Positions 1 to 5,886 of a stretch of DNA of 6,389 nucleotides are shown one piece after another. Location of the stretch: NCBI GenBank assembly GCA_029245825.1, contig JAQWON010000043.1:1-6389 (forward strand). The letters run 5' to 3'. The position numbers were made by a program, and so were the translations under genes. The notes under the pieces were generated by a model. The model was not told the origin of the DNA. It saw only the letters and a list, made by a program, of their open reading frames with translations, and ran no database searches. Numbering within the stretch: the stretch's first letter is position 1; every line of letters begins with the position of its first letter. Source of the DNA: Flavobacteriaceae bacterium. GTDB taxonomy: Bacteria > Bacteroidota > Bacteroidia > Flavobacteriales > Flavobacteriaceae.

Positions 1-229
1 CAATTAATCTAGCATTTGCAATCAATTCCTCAAGTTTGGAAATTTGCAATTCAAGCATTCCTTGAGCTTCCTTTGCTGCATCATATTCAGCATTTTCACT
101 AAGATCCCCCTTATCTCTTGCCTCAGCAATAGCCATAGAAGCCTTTGGACGTTCGATATCTCTAAGATGATCAAGTTCTCTTTTTAATTTTTTTAATCCT
201 TTTGCTGTATAGTAAGATACTTTACTCAT
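1..229 (-). CDS. greA: Transcription elongation factor GreA, N-terminal part (3' end outside window)
   Basis: GreA binds the secondary channel of RNA polymerase and stimulates cleavage of the backtracked transcript, rescuing stalled complexes. The visible 76 codons start at ATG (227-229) with MSKVSYYTAKGLKKLKREL and form the N-terminal antiparallel coiled coil. The conserved tip GDLSENAEYDAAKEAQ is present at residues 41-56; D42 and E45 match the acidic pair (D41/E44 of E. coli GreA) that coordinates the catalytic metal. The C-terminal FKBP-like domain lies beyond position 1, so completeness cannot be judged. The gene is divergent from the lipoprotein gene, with 39 bp between start codons. 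A TATATTTG element and a hairpin plus T-tract lie just upstream and are listed separately. The identification is secure from the tip motif and overall N-terminal sequence. Confidence 0.95.
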   Translation of the reverse strand, partial: MSKVSYYTAKGLKKLKRELDHLRDIERPKASMAIAEARDKGDLSENAEYDAAKEAQGMLELQISKLEELIANARLI

Positions 230-246
230 TTTTTTTACGTTTCTTT

Positions 247-277
247 AAAAAAGAAAAAATCCCTAAAAATGGGATCT
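247..277 (-). terminator. Hairpin plus T-tract in the greA leader (possible attenuator)
   Basis: On the minus strand ATCCC (275-271) pairs with GGGAT (263-259) around a 7-nt loop. The stem can extend by a G-U and an A-U pair at its base. A T-rich tract, TTTTTCTTTTTT (258-247), follows. This has the form of a weak intrinsic terminator or pause hairpin within the greA 5' leader. The stem holds only three G-C pairs, and the hairpin would begin almost at the inferred transcription start, so function is uncertain. Confidence 0.25.
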
Positions 278-745
278 ATAACAAATATAAAAAAATTGAA
301 AGATCTTCTTAAAAAGATAATCCTTAAAATTCTTTCTGTATTTTTTCTTTTTTTTTCCTGTGCAAGAGAAAAAATTGTAAAAAACCCCTACTTGATTACT
401 CCAAAATTTAATCTTGAGATTAATCTTAACCTCCCTCAATTTGATCAACTCAGATATGCAGGGGGTTCAATGAAAATTAACCAAGGGGGTATAAATGGAG
501 TTCTTGTCTTTAATATTAATGGTGAAAATTTTATGGCCTGGGAAGCAACTTGTCCAAATCACATTCCAGAAGAATGCTCAAAGCTTGAAATTTTGGGATT
601 ATTATCTCAATGTAAATGTGAAAATTATAAATATAGCTTAGCAAATGGACAATTAATTAATCCATCAGAAAATCAAAAAACAAATTTCCCTATGAATTAC
701 TATAATGCCTTATTTTCAAATAATCAATTAATCATTTCAAATTAA
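269..745 (+). CDS. Lipoprotein with degenerate Rieske-like domain
   Basis: This 158-residue protein has a lysine-rich N-terminus, a hydrophobic segment at about 17-30 and a lipobox-like FFSC with Cys31 as the lipidation site, so it should be a cell-envelope lipoprotein. From about residue 65 the layout resembles a Rieske [2Fe-2S] domain: FMAWEATCPNH at 88-98, a gap, then CKCENYKYSLANGQLINP at 115-132, which resembles the usual CPCHGSxF...TG loop. The iron-sulfur ligands are not canonical. The first box is CPNH, with His at +3 instead of +2, and the second-box His is Glu118. Cluster binding is therefore doubtful. The ATG at 269 gives a long 30-residue signal region; a TTG at 296 would give a more usual 21-residue one. 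The next gene follows after 15 bp, suggesting co-transcription. The fold is inferred from motif layout and the role is unknown. Confidence 0.75.
   Translation: MGSITNIKKLKDLLKKIILKILSVFFLFFSCAREKIVKNPYLITPKFNLEINLNLPQFDQLRYAGGSMKINQGGINGVLVFNINGENFMAWEATCPNHIPEECSKLEILGLLSQCKCENYKYSLANGQLINPSENQKTNFPMNYYNALFSNNQLIISN
282..289 (-). promoter_or_regulatory. Candidate -7 element (TATATTTG) for greA
   Basis: On the minus strand this reads TATATTTG, a full match to the Bacteroidota -7 consensus TAnnTTTG. It lies 53 bp upstream of the greA start codon. No TTG is seen at the expected -33 spacing, so support rests on the -7 box alone. It lies inside the first codons of the divergent lipoprotein gene as read from ATG 269, but just upstream of that gene's alternative TTG start at 296. 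Confidence 0.35.
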
Positions 746-760
746 ACAATAGAAATAATA

Positions 761-1546
761 GTGAGGCAAATTTTCTTTTTTTTAATCTTTAGCATAAGTT
801 TTTCTTATTCCCAATTATTAGATTTAGATTATTCATTTAAAAGAAAGAGTGAAAGGCTTTTGAAGGTAGACCTTTTAAAGCAATTTATGCTAAGTTATGA
901 TACAAATGGATCTATTGGCATGACAGCTGAGGTAATAAATATAAGGTATGTCTCAAAAAAAGGAACTGATCTTTCTTTCTCATTGGTTGGAACACAAATT
1001 CTTTATTTTGGAAGCAAGAGTGATAAGTTAAATTCATTTTCACAACTAATGAATCCACTAGGAGGAAGGATTGGCTCAATAATTTCTTTTAGTCAGCCGA
1101 TAAGTTATAAAGATAAAACTTCATATAGTTTCACGTCTTCAATTGGAGAGCGGATGATTTTTTCTAATCCAATTGGAAATTCTGTTGGCTTTGGAAACAG
1201 ATATTTCCTTAACACTCATGCAAGTTTCGGCTTGTTCTATCAAAAACTTTTTAATGAAAATGTTTTAGAAAACAAAAGCCTCATGTTATGGTTTTCTCCC
1301 CAGATTATTTTTGCCTATTCTAACAAAAATGATATAAAAAGATTTTTTTTAAATGACTTAAAAACAAACTCTTACGGTTATTCTTCTGAACTAGGACTTG
1401 AATATAATAAAGTGTTGAAAATAGGCTTATTATTAAATCAATTCATAAATACAGAAAATTCATCCAAATTAAAATCTCCAACTTTAAGAATAACAGTTAA
1501 TTATAAGTTGAAAAAAACTAAAATTTTAGACCTAAACCAGCAATAA
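761..1546 (+). CDS. Putative outer-membrane beta-barrel protein of unknown function
   Basis: The product has 261 residues. I chose the GTG at 761 because it gives a clean signal peptide (MRQIFFFLIFSISFSYS, then Gln18), while the first internal ATG is codon 43 and would remove it. The mature part has no enzyme motif I recognise. It shows alternating polar/hydrophobic stretches rich in Ser, Gly and aromatics, such as LSFSLVGTQILYFG, SYSFTSSIGERMIF and TLRITVNYKL, as expected of membrane beta-strands in an OmpA/PorQ-sized barrel. A basic tail (KKTKILDLNQQ) follows the last likely strand, so the protein does not end in the aromatic residue usual for barrels. It lies 15 bp downstream of the lipoprotein gene, probably in the same operon. 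Its last 29 bp overlap the end of the convergent receptor gene. I assign no function; the barrel call is inference from sequence texture. Confidence 0.7.
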   Translation: MRQIFFFLIFSISFSYSQLLDLDYSFKRKSERLLKVDLLKQFMLSYDTNGSIGMTAEVINIRYVSKKGTDLSFSLVGTQILYFGSKSDKLNSFSQLMNPLGGRIGSIISFSQPISYKDKTSYSFTSSIGERMIFSNPIGNSVGFGNRYFLNTHASFGLFYQKLFNENVLENKSLMLWFSPQIIFAYSNKNDIKRFFLNDLKTNSYGYSSELGLEYNKVLKIGLLLNQFINTENSSKLKSPTLRITVNYKLKKTKILDLNQQ

Positions 1547-3704
1547 AGTTGATACCTGCCTGGGGGTAATACCTAACTCCTTCAATTGTTTTTACCTGAT
1601 TTGGTAATGACCAATCGTCATCATAAGTGTAATAATATCCATTTGATACATACTTTTGATCAAATAGATTGTTGATCAACAGGTTTAAGTTAATCTTCTT
1701 AATTGCTTTTTTTAGCTTTAATTGATAATTTATATTTATATCATTAACAAAATAAGACTCCAATTGAGATTTTTTAGATTCAACATTACTCATGTACTGT
1801 TCTCCAACAAATTTTGTTAGTAATGAAACGTTAAAATTTTCTAAAGCTTTATAAGCTAAAATATTGCCCAATACTAACTCAGGTGAGTAAGACAACTTTG
1901 TGTTACCTAAATAACTTAAAACTCCATCTCTTTTAAAATAAAAGTCTTTATTAGTGTTTTTACTAATTGCAAGATTAGGTTGTAAAAACCAATTCTCAGA
2001 TATGTTTGCTTTAACTTCAATTTCTATACCAAACCGACTACTCTTGCCTATATTTTCTCTTATTGGAGTCCCTACATCATCTAAAGAACCTGTCAAGGCT
2101 AATTGATCTTTATATAGCATTAGGTATATATTCGAATATATTTGAAAAGAATTTTTGTTGACTCTCCAACCTAATTCAAAATTATTTAGCACTTCAGGCT
2201 TTGGATTTCCGTTTTCATAATCAACCCTGCTAGGTTCTCTTTGGGCTTTCGAATAAGAGAAATAAAATTGATTGTTATCGTCTGCTTGATAAGTTAATCC
2301 TGTTTTAGGATTAAAGAACTTAAAATTACTGTCAACTTCAAATAATTGGGGTCCTGCAATAATTCCATTAACTAAATAATCCACATAACGATATTGAAGA
2401 TCAACAAATCCAGTAATTTGATTATTAAAAGGTTGTTCTAATTTTACGTAAAAATTTATTTCTTTTTTATCTCCTCGATTTTCATAAAACCTCTCCATGG
2501 GTAAAATATACCCTGGACTTTGAGCCCACAATAAAGTTCCAAAGTGATCTCCTAAATATCTACTAAGTAATAGCCCAAAATCTAATCGAGTTTTATTTTT
2601 AATATAATTTACACTAGTCGTGAAAACATAGTAATTATTGTCTAGCCATTTTCTTGTGACGTTTTCAGTTTCTGAAATAGTCTCTTCACCAACTTCAAAT
2701 GGAGTTAGTTGTAAGTATAAAAAATTAGTATTCCCCCCAAAGGAGTCATTGTATTCTTCATAATACCCTCTCCCATAAGTGTAATTTAAACCGAAAGAAG
2801 CCGTCCATAAATAATTAATTTTTTCATTCCAATGAAGCTGATAGTGATCTTGACGGTAGTTATCTTCTTGAGAATCATAAAATCCAGTTAACAGACCATT
2901 TTGATCATAAATAGCTCCAGCAGGGTTATATGTCCTTTGAGACAAATCTTCTGTCCCGTACCAAGATTGGTAAGTAATTTCATGACCACCAAAAGCAATA
3001 GCTTTAATTAATGTGTTTTTATCCTTAAAAGCCCCTTGTAAAAAATATGATTTTAAGTCGGAAGTTGCTCTGTCAATATATCCGCCAGAAGTAATTTTAG
3101 ATAATCGGCCAGATAACTCAATATGATTATTTAAAAGTCCTGTAGAAAATTTTAGTGTGTTTTTGAATGTACTAAAACTACCAATACTACTACTTAACGA
3201 AGCTGAAGCTTTTTCTTGCATAATATCAGTTAAAATATTTAAACTAGCCCCAAAAGAACCGGGCCCATTAGTTGATGTCCCAACACCTCTTTGTAATTGA
3301 ATGTTTTCAATTGAACTAGCAAAATCAGGAAGATTGACCCAATAGGCTGCCTGTGATTCAGAATCATTAAAAGGCACGCCATTAAGAGTTACATTAACTC
3401 TTGAAGCATCGCTCCCTCTAACTCTTATCCCTGTGTATCCAATCCCAGTACCTGCATCACTAGTTGTTACAACTCCCGGAAGATAATTTAAAAGGACAGG
3501 TATGTCCTGTCCCAAATTACGAGAACTGATATAGGACTTGTTAATGTTTGTTTGGGTTACTGGATCAGTAGCTTTTGCTCTGATTGTTGAAACTCTAACT
3601 TCCTCAAGTTCAAAAACATTAAGTGAATCGATTATTTCATTCACTTCTTGAGAAGAAATATTTAAGCTAATTAAAAAAACTAATCCTCTAAAAACAGATT
3701 TCAT
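1518..3704 (-). CDS. TonB-dependent outer-membrane receptor, probably for thiamine
   Basis: This 728-residue receptor is complete. It has a signal peptide of about 18 residues ending before Gln19, a TonB-box-like ELEEVRVSTIRA at 32-43, and a plug domain at about 45-160. The plug contains LLNYLPGV, TGIRVRGSDASRVNVTLNGV (91-110) and VNLPDFASSIENIQLQRGVG. A 22-stranded-type barrel follows and ends in GLGLKF, with the terminal Phe used for barrel assembly. There is no N-terminal carboxypeptidase-D-like or STN domain. Such receptors move scarce ligands across the outer membrane using TonB/ExbBD energy. The substrate is inferred from context: a TPP riboswitch lies in its leader, and thiamine-binding and PnuC-type genes lie just upstream. 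Bacteroidota receptors under THI elements are predicted or known thiamine importers. It has its own promoter-like element and is separate from the upstream operon. It stops with TAG and overlaps the convergent gene by 29 bp. Confidence 0.93.
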   Translation of the reverse strand: MKSVFRGLVFLISLNISSQEVNEIIDSLNVFELEEVRVSTIRAKATDPVTQTNINKSYISSRNLGQDIPVLLNYLPGVVTTSDAGTGIGYTGIRVRGSDASRVNVTLNGVPFNDSESQAAYWVNLPDFASSIENIQLQRGVGTSTNGPGSFGASLNILTDIMQEKASASLSSSIGSFSTFKNTLKFSTGLLNNHIELSGRLSKITSGGYIDRATSDLKSYFLQGAFKDKNTLIKAIAFGGHEITYQSWYGTEDLSQRTYNPAGAIYDQNGLLTGFYDSQEDNYRQDHYQLHWNEKINYLWTASFGLNYTYGRGYYEEYNDSFGGNTNFLYLQLTPFEVGEETISETENVTRKWLDNNYYVFTTSVNYIKNKTRLDFGLLLSRYLGDHFGTLLWAQSPGYILPMERFYENRGDKKEINFYVKLEQPFNNQITGFVDLQYRYVDYLVNGIIAGPQLFEVDSNFKFFNPKTGLTYQADDNNQFYFSYSKAQREPSRVDYENGNPKPEVLNNFELGWRVNKNSFQIYSNIYLMLYKDQLALTGSLDDVGTPIRENIGKSSRFGIEIEVKANISENWFLQPNLAISKNTNKDFYFKRDGVLSYLGNTKLSYSPELVLGNILAYKALENFNVSLLTKFVGEQYMSNVESKKSQLESYFVNDININYQLKLKKAIKKINLNLLINNLFDQKYVSNGYYYTYDDDWSLPNQVKTIEGVRYYPQAGINFIAGLGLKF

Positions 3705-3724
3705 TTAAACGTATTAATTTAAAT
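3703..3724 (-). promoter_or_regulatory. AT-only inverted repeat over the receptor start codon
   Basis: On the minus strand ATTTAAA (3724-3718) and TTTAAAT (3709-3703) form a 7-bp inverted repeat around an 8-nt loop. The second arm includes the first two bases of the receptor ATG. It could contribute to translational control by the riboswitch, since no hairpin with a U-tract is seen between the aptamer and the gene. The stem is all A-U and may be chance in such AT-rich DNA. Confidence 0.25.
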
Positions 3725-3761
3725 AAAGAGGATGAGAATTCTAAGGAATGAAATTAAAATA

Positions 3762-3834
3762 TAACTCCCTTAGCAGCATTACCTGCTCAGGTTCTATGGG
3801 TATAATCTCAGCCTATATAGCACCCCCCTTTTAT
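3762..3834 (-). promoter_or_regulatory. TPP riboswitch (THI box) controlling the TonB-dependent receptor
   Basis: Read on the minus strand, the conserved parts of the TPP aptamer occur in order: GGGGGGTGC (3828-3820), GGCTGAGA (3813-3806), TACCC (3802-3798), GAACCTGA.CAGG and TAATGCTG (3794-3774), and AGGGAG at the 3' end (3770-3765). Helix P2 is GGGU/ACCC, P3 is a minimal GCU/AGGC hairpin, P5 is GCAG/CUGC around GUAAU, and a short AU-rich P1 (AUAA/UUAU) closes the aptamer. The aptamer ends about 60 nt before the receptor ATG. TPP binding is expected to repress the gene. No intrinsic terminator is seen, so translational control is more likely than attenuation. Confidence 0.95.
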
Positions 3835-3838
3835 TCTC

Positions 3839-3846
3839 CAAATATA
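3839..3846 (-). promoter_or_regulatory. Candidate -7 element for the riboswitch-receptor transcript
   Basis: The minus strand reads TATATTTG here, a full match to TAnnTTTG. It would start transcription a few bases before the 5' strand of aptamer helix P1, which is the expected place. No good TTG is visible at the -33 spacing. It lies downstream of the kinase stop codon, so the receptor probably forms its own transcription unit. Confidence 0.5.
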
Positions 3847-3859
3847 CAATGAAAGGATG

Positions 3860-3887
3860 AAAAAAATCTATTTAACTAAAAAAGATT
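3860..3887 (-). terminator. Weak candidate terminator at the end of the kinase gene
   Basis: On the minus strand AATCT (3887-3883) and AGATT (3869-3865) are inverted repeats with a 13-nt loop, and a run of seven T follows (3866-3860, sharing two T with the stem). The kinase stop codon lies in the loop. The stem is short and AT-rich, so this is only a possible end point for the upstream operon. Confidence 0.2.
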
Positions 3888-4433
3888 ATCTATAGCTTTA
3901 ACACATGCTTTCAATCGGGTTTTAATATTTCCAGAAATAAATTTGTAAGGAAAATTATATCTTTCTAATACTTCTTTAAAGAAACTTAACATTTTTTCTC
4001 TATCATTAGGGCGATCTCTTAAGTTATCTTCTTGCCAAGGAACATCAATATCGGTTAATAAATAAAAGTCATAATTTGAATCTTTTGCAGCTTTTAGTAT
4101 TTCAGGAGAACAATATCCATTAAAATGGGTTTGTGACCAAATTTGGGTAACAACTACGTTGGTATCGCAAAAAATAATCTATCTAGATTTTTTTAAAATC
4201 TTTTTCTCAAGTGCTTTCTGTCCATTAATAATAATTGGCAAATCTTCAAGGGAACAAACCTCTCCTTTCTCATCCCATTTTTTCTGAAGATAATCTCTTG
4301 AAAACTCAGGAACCCAATTAGTCTTATAATAAGAGGCCAATTCTTTTGCTAAAGTGGTTTTCCCAGTCGACTCAGGCCCATAAAGGACAATTTTTAGACA
4401 ATTTCTTGATTTTTTTGAATTATTTTTTTCCAT
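3876..4433 (-). pseudogene. NadR-type P-loop kinase (ribosylnicotinamide-kinase-like ATPase) with in-frame TAG at codon 85
   Basis: The reading frame spans 185 codons plus stop, the usual size for the stand-alone NadR-type ATPase of Flavobacteriia (kinase domain only, no adenylyltransferase domain). Walker A is GPESTGKT at 19-26, and the segment WVPEFSRDYL (40-49) is typical of the family. A TAG stop at 4179-4181 interrupts codon 85. The same frame then continues for 100 codons with IIFCDTN (86-92), NYDFYLLTDIDVPWQEDNLR (120-139) and DRPNDRE (140-146), ending in TAG at 3876-3878. There is no other stop or frameshift, and the family normally has a residue such as Lys at the stop position. The truncated 84-residue product would lack the Walker-B-like region. 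The gene overlaps the PnuC-like gene by 40 bp, implying translational coupling. By family it phosphorylates nicotinamide riboside; in this thiamine locus a kinase role on thiamine is possible but unproven. Sequencing error or readthrough cannot be excluded. Confidence 0.88.
4179..4181 (-). other. In-frame amber codon (TAG) inside the kinase gene
   Basis: The plus strand reads CTA, which is TAG on the coding strand. It falls between KKSR and IIFCDT, exactly where family members have one residue. The flanking codons stay in frame on both sides, so one base substitution (for example AAG to TAG) explains it. TAG also ends the receptor gene at a normal C-terminus, so general reassignment of TAG in this genome is unlikely. 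Confidence 0.9.
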
Positions 4434-4975
4434 TCTCTATAACCTATTATGGCAATTATAATAAAAACAAAATACTGAATTGCCGTTAGAAAAAGACCCT
4501 TGTAGATATATAAGGGAACTGATAAAAGATCTCCAATAATCCAAAAAGTCCAATGTTCAATTTTTCGCCGAGACATAAGCCACATGGCAACAAAAAAAAT
4601 TCCTGTAGTCAAAGTATCGATATAAGCGGATATTGTTGTCCATTTATCAAAAGAATAATAGATAGAAAAAATAACCATGATGCCTAGCGCAAATAAAAAA
4701 ACAGACACTATTTTTTCAGTCAAACTAGTACTTCCGATTTGATTAATTATTTCTCCAGATTTTTTACGTGTCCAAAAATACCATCCATAAAAACTCATTA
4801 TAAAGTAATAACCATTAACTGTAGCATCGCCATATAATTCAGATATAATAAGTAGATAAACGAAAATAGATGTGCTTAAAATACCTGTTGGATATACTAA
4901 AATATTGTTCCCTTTGGCGAACCAAACACTTAAAAAACCAAAGATTACAGCTATAAATTCTAAAAAAAAAATCAT
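4394..4975 (-). CDS. pnuC: PnuC-family vitamin transporter (PnuT-like by context)
   Basis: This complete 193-residue inner-membrane protein has about seven hydrophobic helices (roughly 3-20, 26-46, 52-68, 88-108, 118-135, 141-157, 160-180). It shows PnuC family signatures: NNILVYPTGILST (23-35), LYGDATVNGYYFIMSFYGWY (47-66) and HWTFWIIGDLLSVPLYIYKG (141-160). A positively charged C-terminus (REWKKIIQKN) follows the last helix. PnuC carriers take up nicotinamide riboside by facilitated diffusion, with trapping by a cytosolic kinase. The Bacteroidota subgroup PnuT is assigned to thiamine because it occurs with TPP riboswitches and thiamine receptors. Here the neighbours are a thiamine-binding protein 20 bp upstream and, downstream, a NadR-type kinase that overlaps by 40 bp, then the riboswitched receptor. 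The family is certain. The substrate is open: thiamine is favoured by neighbours, nicotinamide riboside by the kinase family. No riboswitch precedes this gene itself. Confidence 0.92.
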   Translation of the reverse strand: MIFFLEFIAVIFGFLSVWFAKGNNILVYPTGILSTSIFVYLLIISELYGDATVNGYYFIMSFYGWYFWTRKKSGEIINQIGSTSLTEKIVSVFLFALGIMVIFSIYYSFDKWTTISAYIDTLTTGIFFVAMWLMSRRKIEHWTFWIIGDLLSVPLYIYKGLFLTAIQYFVFIIIAIIGYREWKKIIQKNQEIV

Positions 4976-4995
4976 AATAAAGATATTAAACAGGA

Positions 4996-5256
4996 TTAAA
5001 AACTTGGAGAATAATTACTTCTATCCCCTTTAAAAATTTTTATTTGTAAAACAACATTCTTTTGGTCTTGAAAATTTTTCTTTATTAATGGAATCAAAAA
5101 TTTTGTAAGCTGATCATAATCTCCATAAATATGGGTGCTTAAGGAATTTTCAACAACCTTAAAGTTTGATTTTCTTAATTCCTTAATAAAATTTTTAATA
5201 TGGATTTGATAATCATCTTGAAGGGGAGTGAGAGTTAGCTCTATTGATGTTTTCAT
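4996..5256 (-). CDS. Thiamine-binding protein, MTH1187/YkoF family
   Basis: This is a small cytosolic protein of 86 residues, close to the usual length of the single-domain MTH1187/YqgV family (Pfam Thiamine_BP, formerly DUF77). It begins MKTSIELTLTPLQDDYQIHI and has the signature VVENSLSTHIYGDYDQL at 34-50, matching the family N-x-h-S-T-x-h-x-G-(D/E)-x-D pattern. A late strand VVLQIKIFKGDRS at 68-80 completes the ferredoxin-like fold. Members bind thiamine (shown for YkoF) and often sit with thiamine transport genes. It starts 3 bp after the phosphopantetheinyl transferase stop and ends 20 bp before the PnuC-like gene, so it is very likely co-transcribed with both. A role in buffering or handing over thiamine after import is inference. 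Confidence 0.88.
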   Translation of the reverse strand: MKTSIELTLTPLQDDYQIHIKNFIKELRKSNFKVVENSLSTHIYGDYDQLTKFLIPLIKKNFQDQKNVVLQIKIFKGDRSNYSPSF

Positions 5257-5259
5257 TTT

Positions 5260-5886
5260 TTAATCTATATATGCAATGGTTCCACAAAATTTTTTTTCAA
5301 TCATAAAATTAAGAGAAAATTGCATTTCTTTTTGATTTAAATAGACCTTTGCAAATCCCTTTTTTTGTTCATTTTTAAAAGGGGATATTATAATATTATT
5401 CTTGAAACTAATCCCCTTAGCAGAAATTGCCTTATATATGGCTTCCTTTGCTGTCCATATAAGAGTTAGCCCTTTAATTATAGAATCAAATTCATAAATA
5501 AATTCTTCATTTTTATTTAAAAATTTTGGGACTATTGTAAAAATCTTTTCTCTGTAAATTTCTAAATCAAATCCTATTTTATTATTTCCAATTGCAATCC
5601 CAGCAAAATTTTTACAATGCGTTATAGATATATATTTGTTACTATCTAGTTCAGGAGCTCCATCTATATTATATTTTATTTCTGTATTTTGAAGTTTAGT
5701 GAAATTTAATAAGGCCCTAGAAGCTAAAAACTCTTTTTTCCTTTGTGCCGATTTAATAGATAATAATTTTTCTTCATCATTTAATGACAATGCAGCCTCT
5801 TTTTCTAAATCCTTAAGAGGTTCTTTAATTTCCCAAATGTATAATGATTTGCTTTTTTTTAATTTAAAACTACGGTATAAAGGCAT
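5260..5886 (-). CDS. 4'-phosphopantetheinyl transferase superfamily protein
   Basis: The 208-residue product should move the phosphopantetheine arm of CoA onto a serine of an acyl or peptidyl carrier protein. The family motifs appear in order: RKKEFLASRALL (49-60), NIDGAPEL (73-80, substrate-loop region), YISITH (85-90, the SxxH-type CoA-binding box), IGFDLEI (104-110, with Mg2+ ligands D107 and E109) and WTAKEAIYKA (144-153, WxxKEAxxK). The length and the N-terminal MPLY match the single-chain Sfp/AcpT-like enzymes found beside ahcY in Flavobacteriia. The carrier-protein target cannot be read from the sequence; fatty-acid ACP is one possibility. It is the first gene of the leftward operon leading to thiamine-related genes and is divergent from ahcY, with 59 bp between start codons. 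All catalytic residues are present, so it looks functional. Confidence 0.9.
   Translation of the reverse strand: MPLYRSFKLKKSKSLYIWEIKEPLKDLEKEAALSLNDEEKLLSIKSAQRKKEFLASRALLNFTKLQNTEIKYNIDGAPELDSNKYISITHCKNFAGIAIGNNKIGFDLEIYREKIFTIVPKFLNKNEEFIYEFDSIIKGLTLIWTAKEAIYKAISAKGISFKNNIIISPFKNEQKKGFAKVYLNQKEMQFSLNFMIEKKFCGTIAYID

Noticed and set aside
263..448. Minus-strand open frame of 61 codons opposite the lipoprotein gene
   Set aside because: It lies antisense to a gene with a clear lipobox and a Rieske-like pattern, has a low-complexity Lys/Phe composition, and shows no family motif.
3734..3839. Possible pairing of GAGAAT (3838-3833) at the start of the riboswitch transcript with ATTCTC (3739-3734) as an anti-P1 switch
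   Set aside because: The likely transcription start after the TATATTTG box falls at or inside the first arm, and six AT-rich pairs at this distance are expected by chance.
3876..4178. A frameshift, or a separate second gene after the kinase stop
   Set aside because: Codon-by-codon reading shows the downstream motifs are in the same frame as the first 84 codons, so it is one gene with one nonsense codon. The first ATG in the second part comes too late to make a meaningful protein.
4179..4181. Reassignment of TAG to an amino acid in this organism
   Set aside because: The TonB-dependent receptor ends with TAG right after a canonical barrel-terminal GLGLKF, and the kinase itself ends in TAG at its normal length, so TAG behaves as a stop elsewhere in the window.
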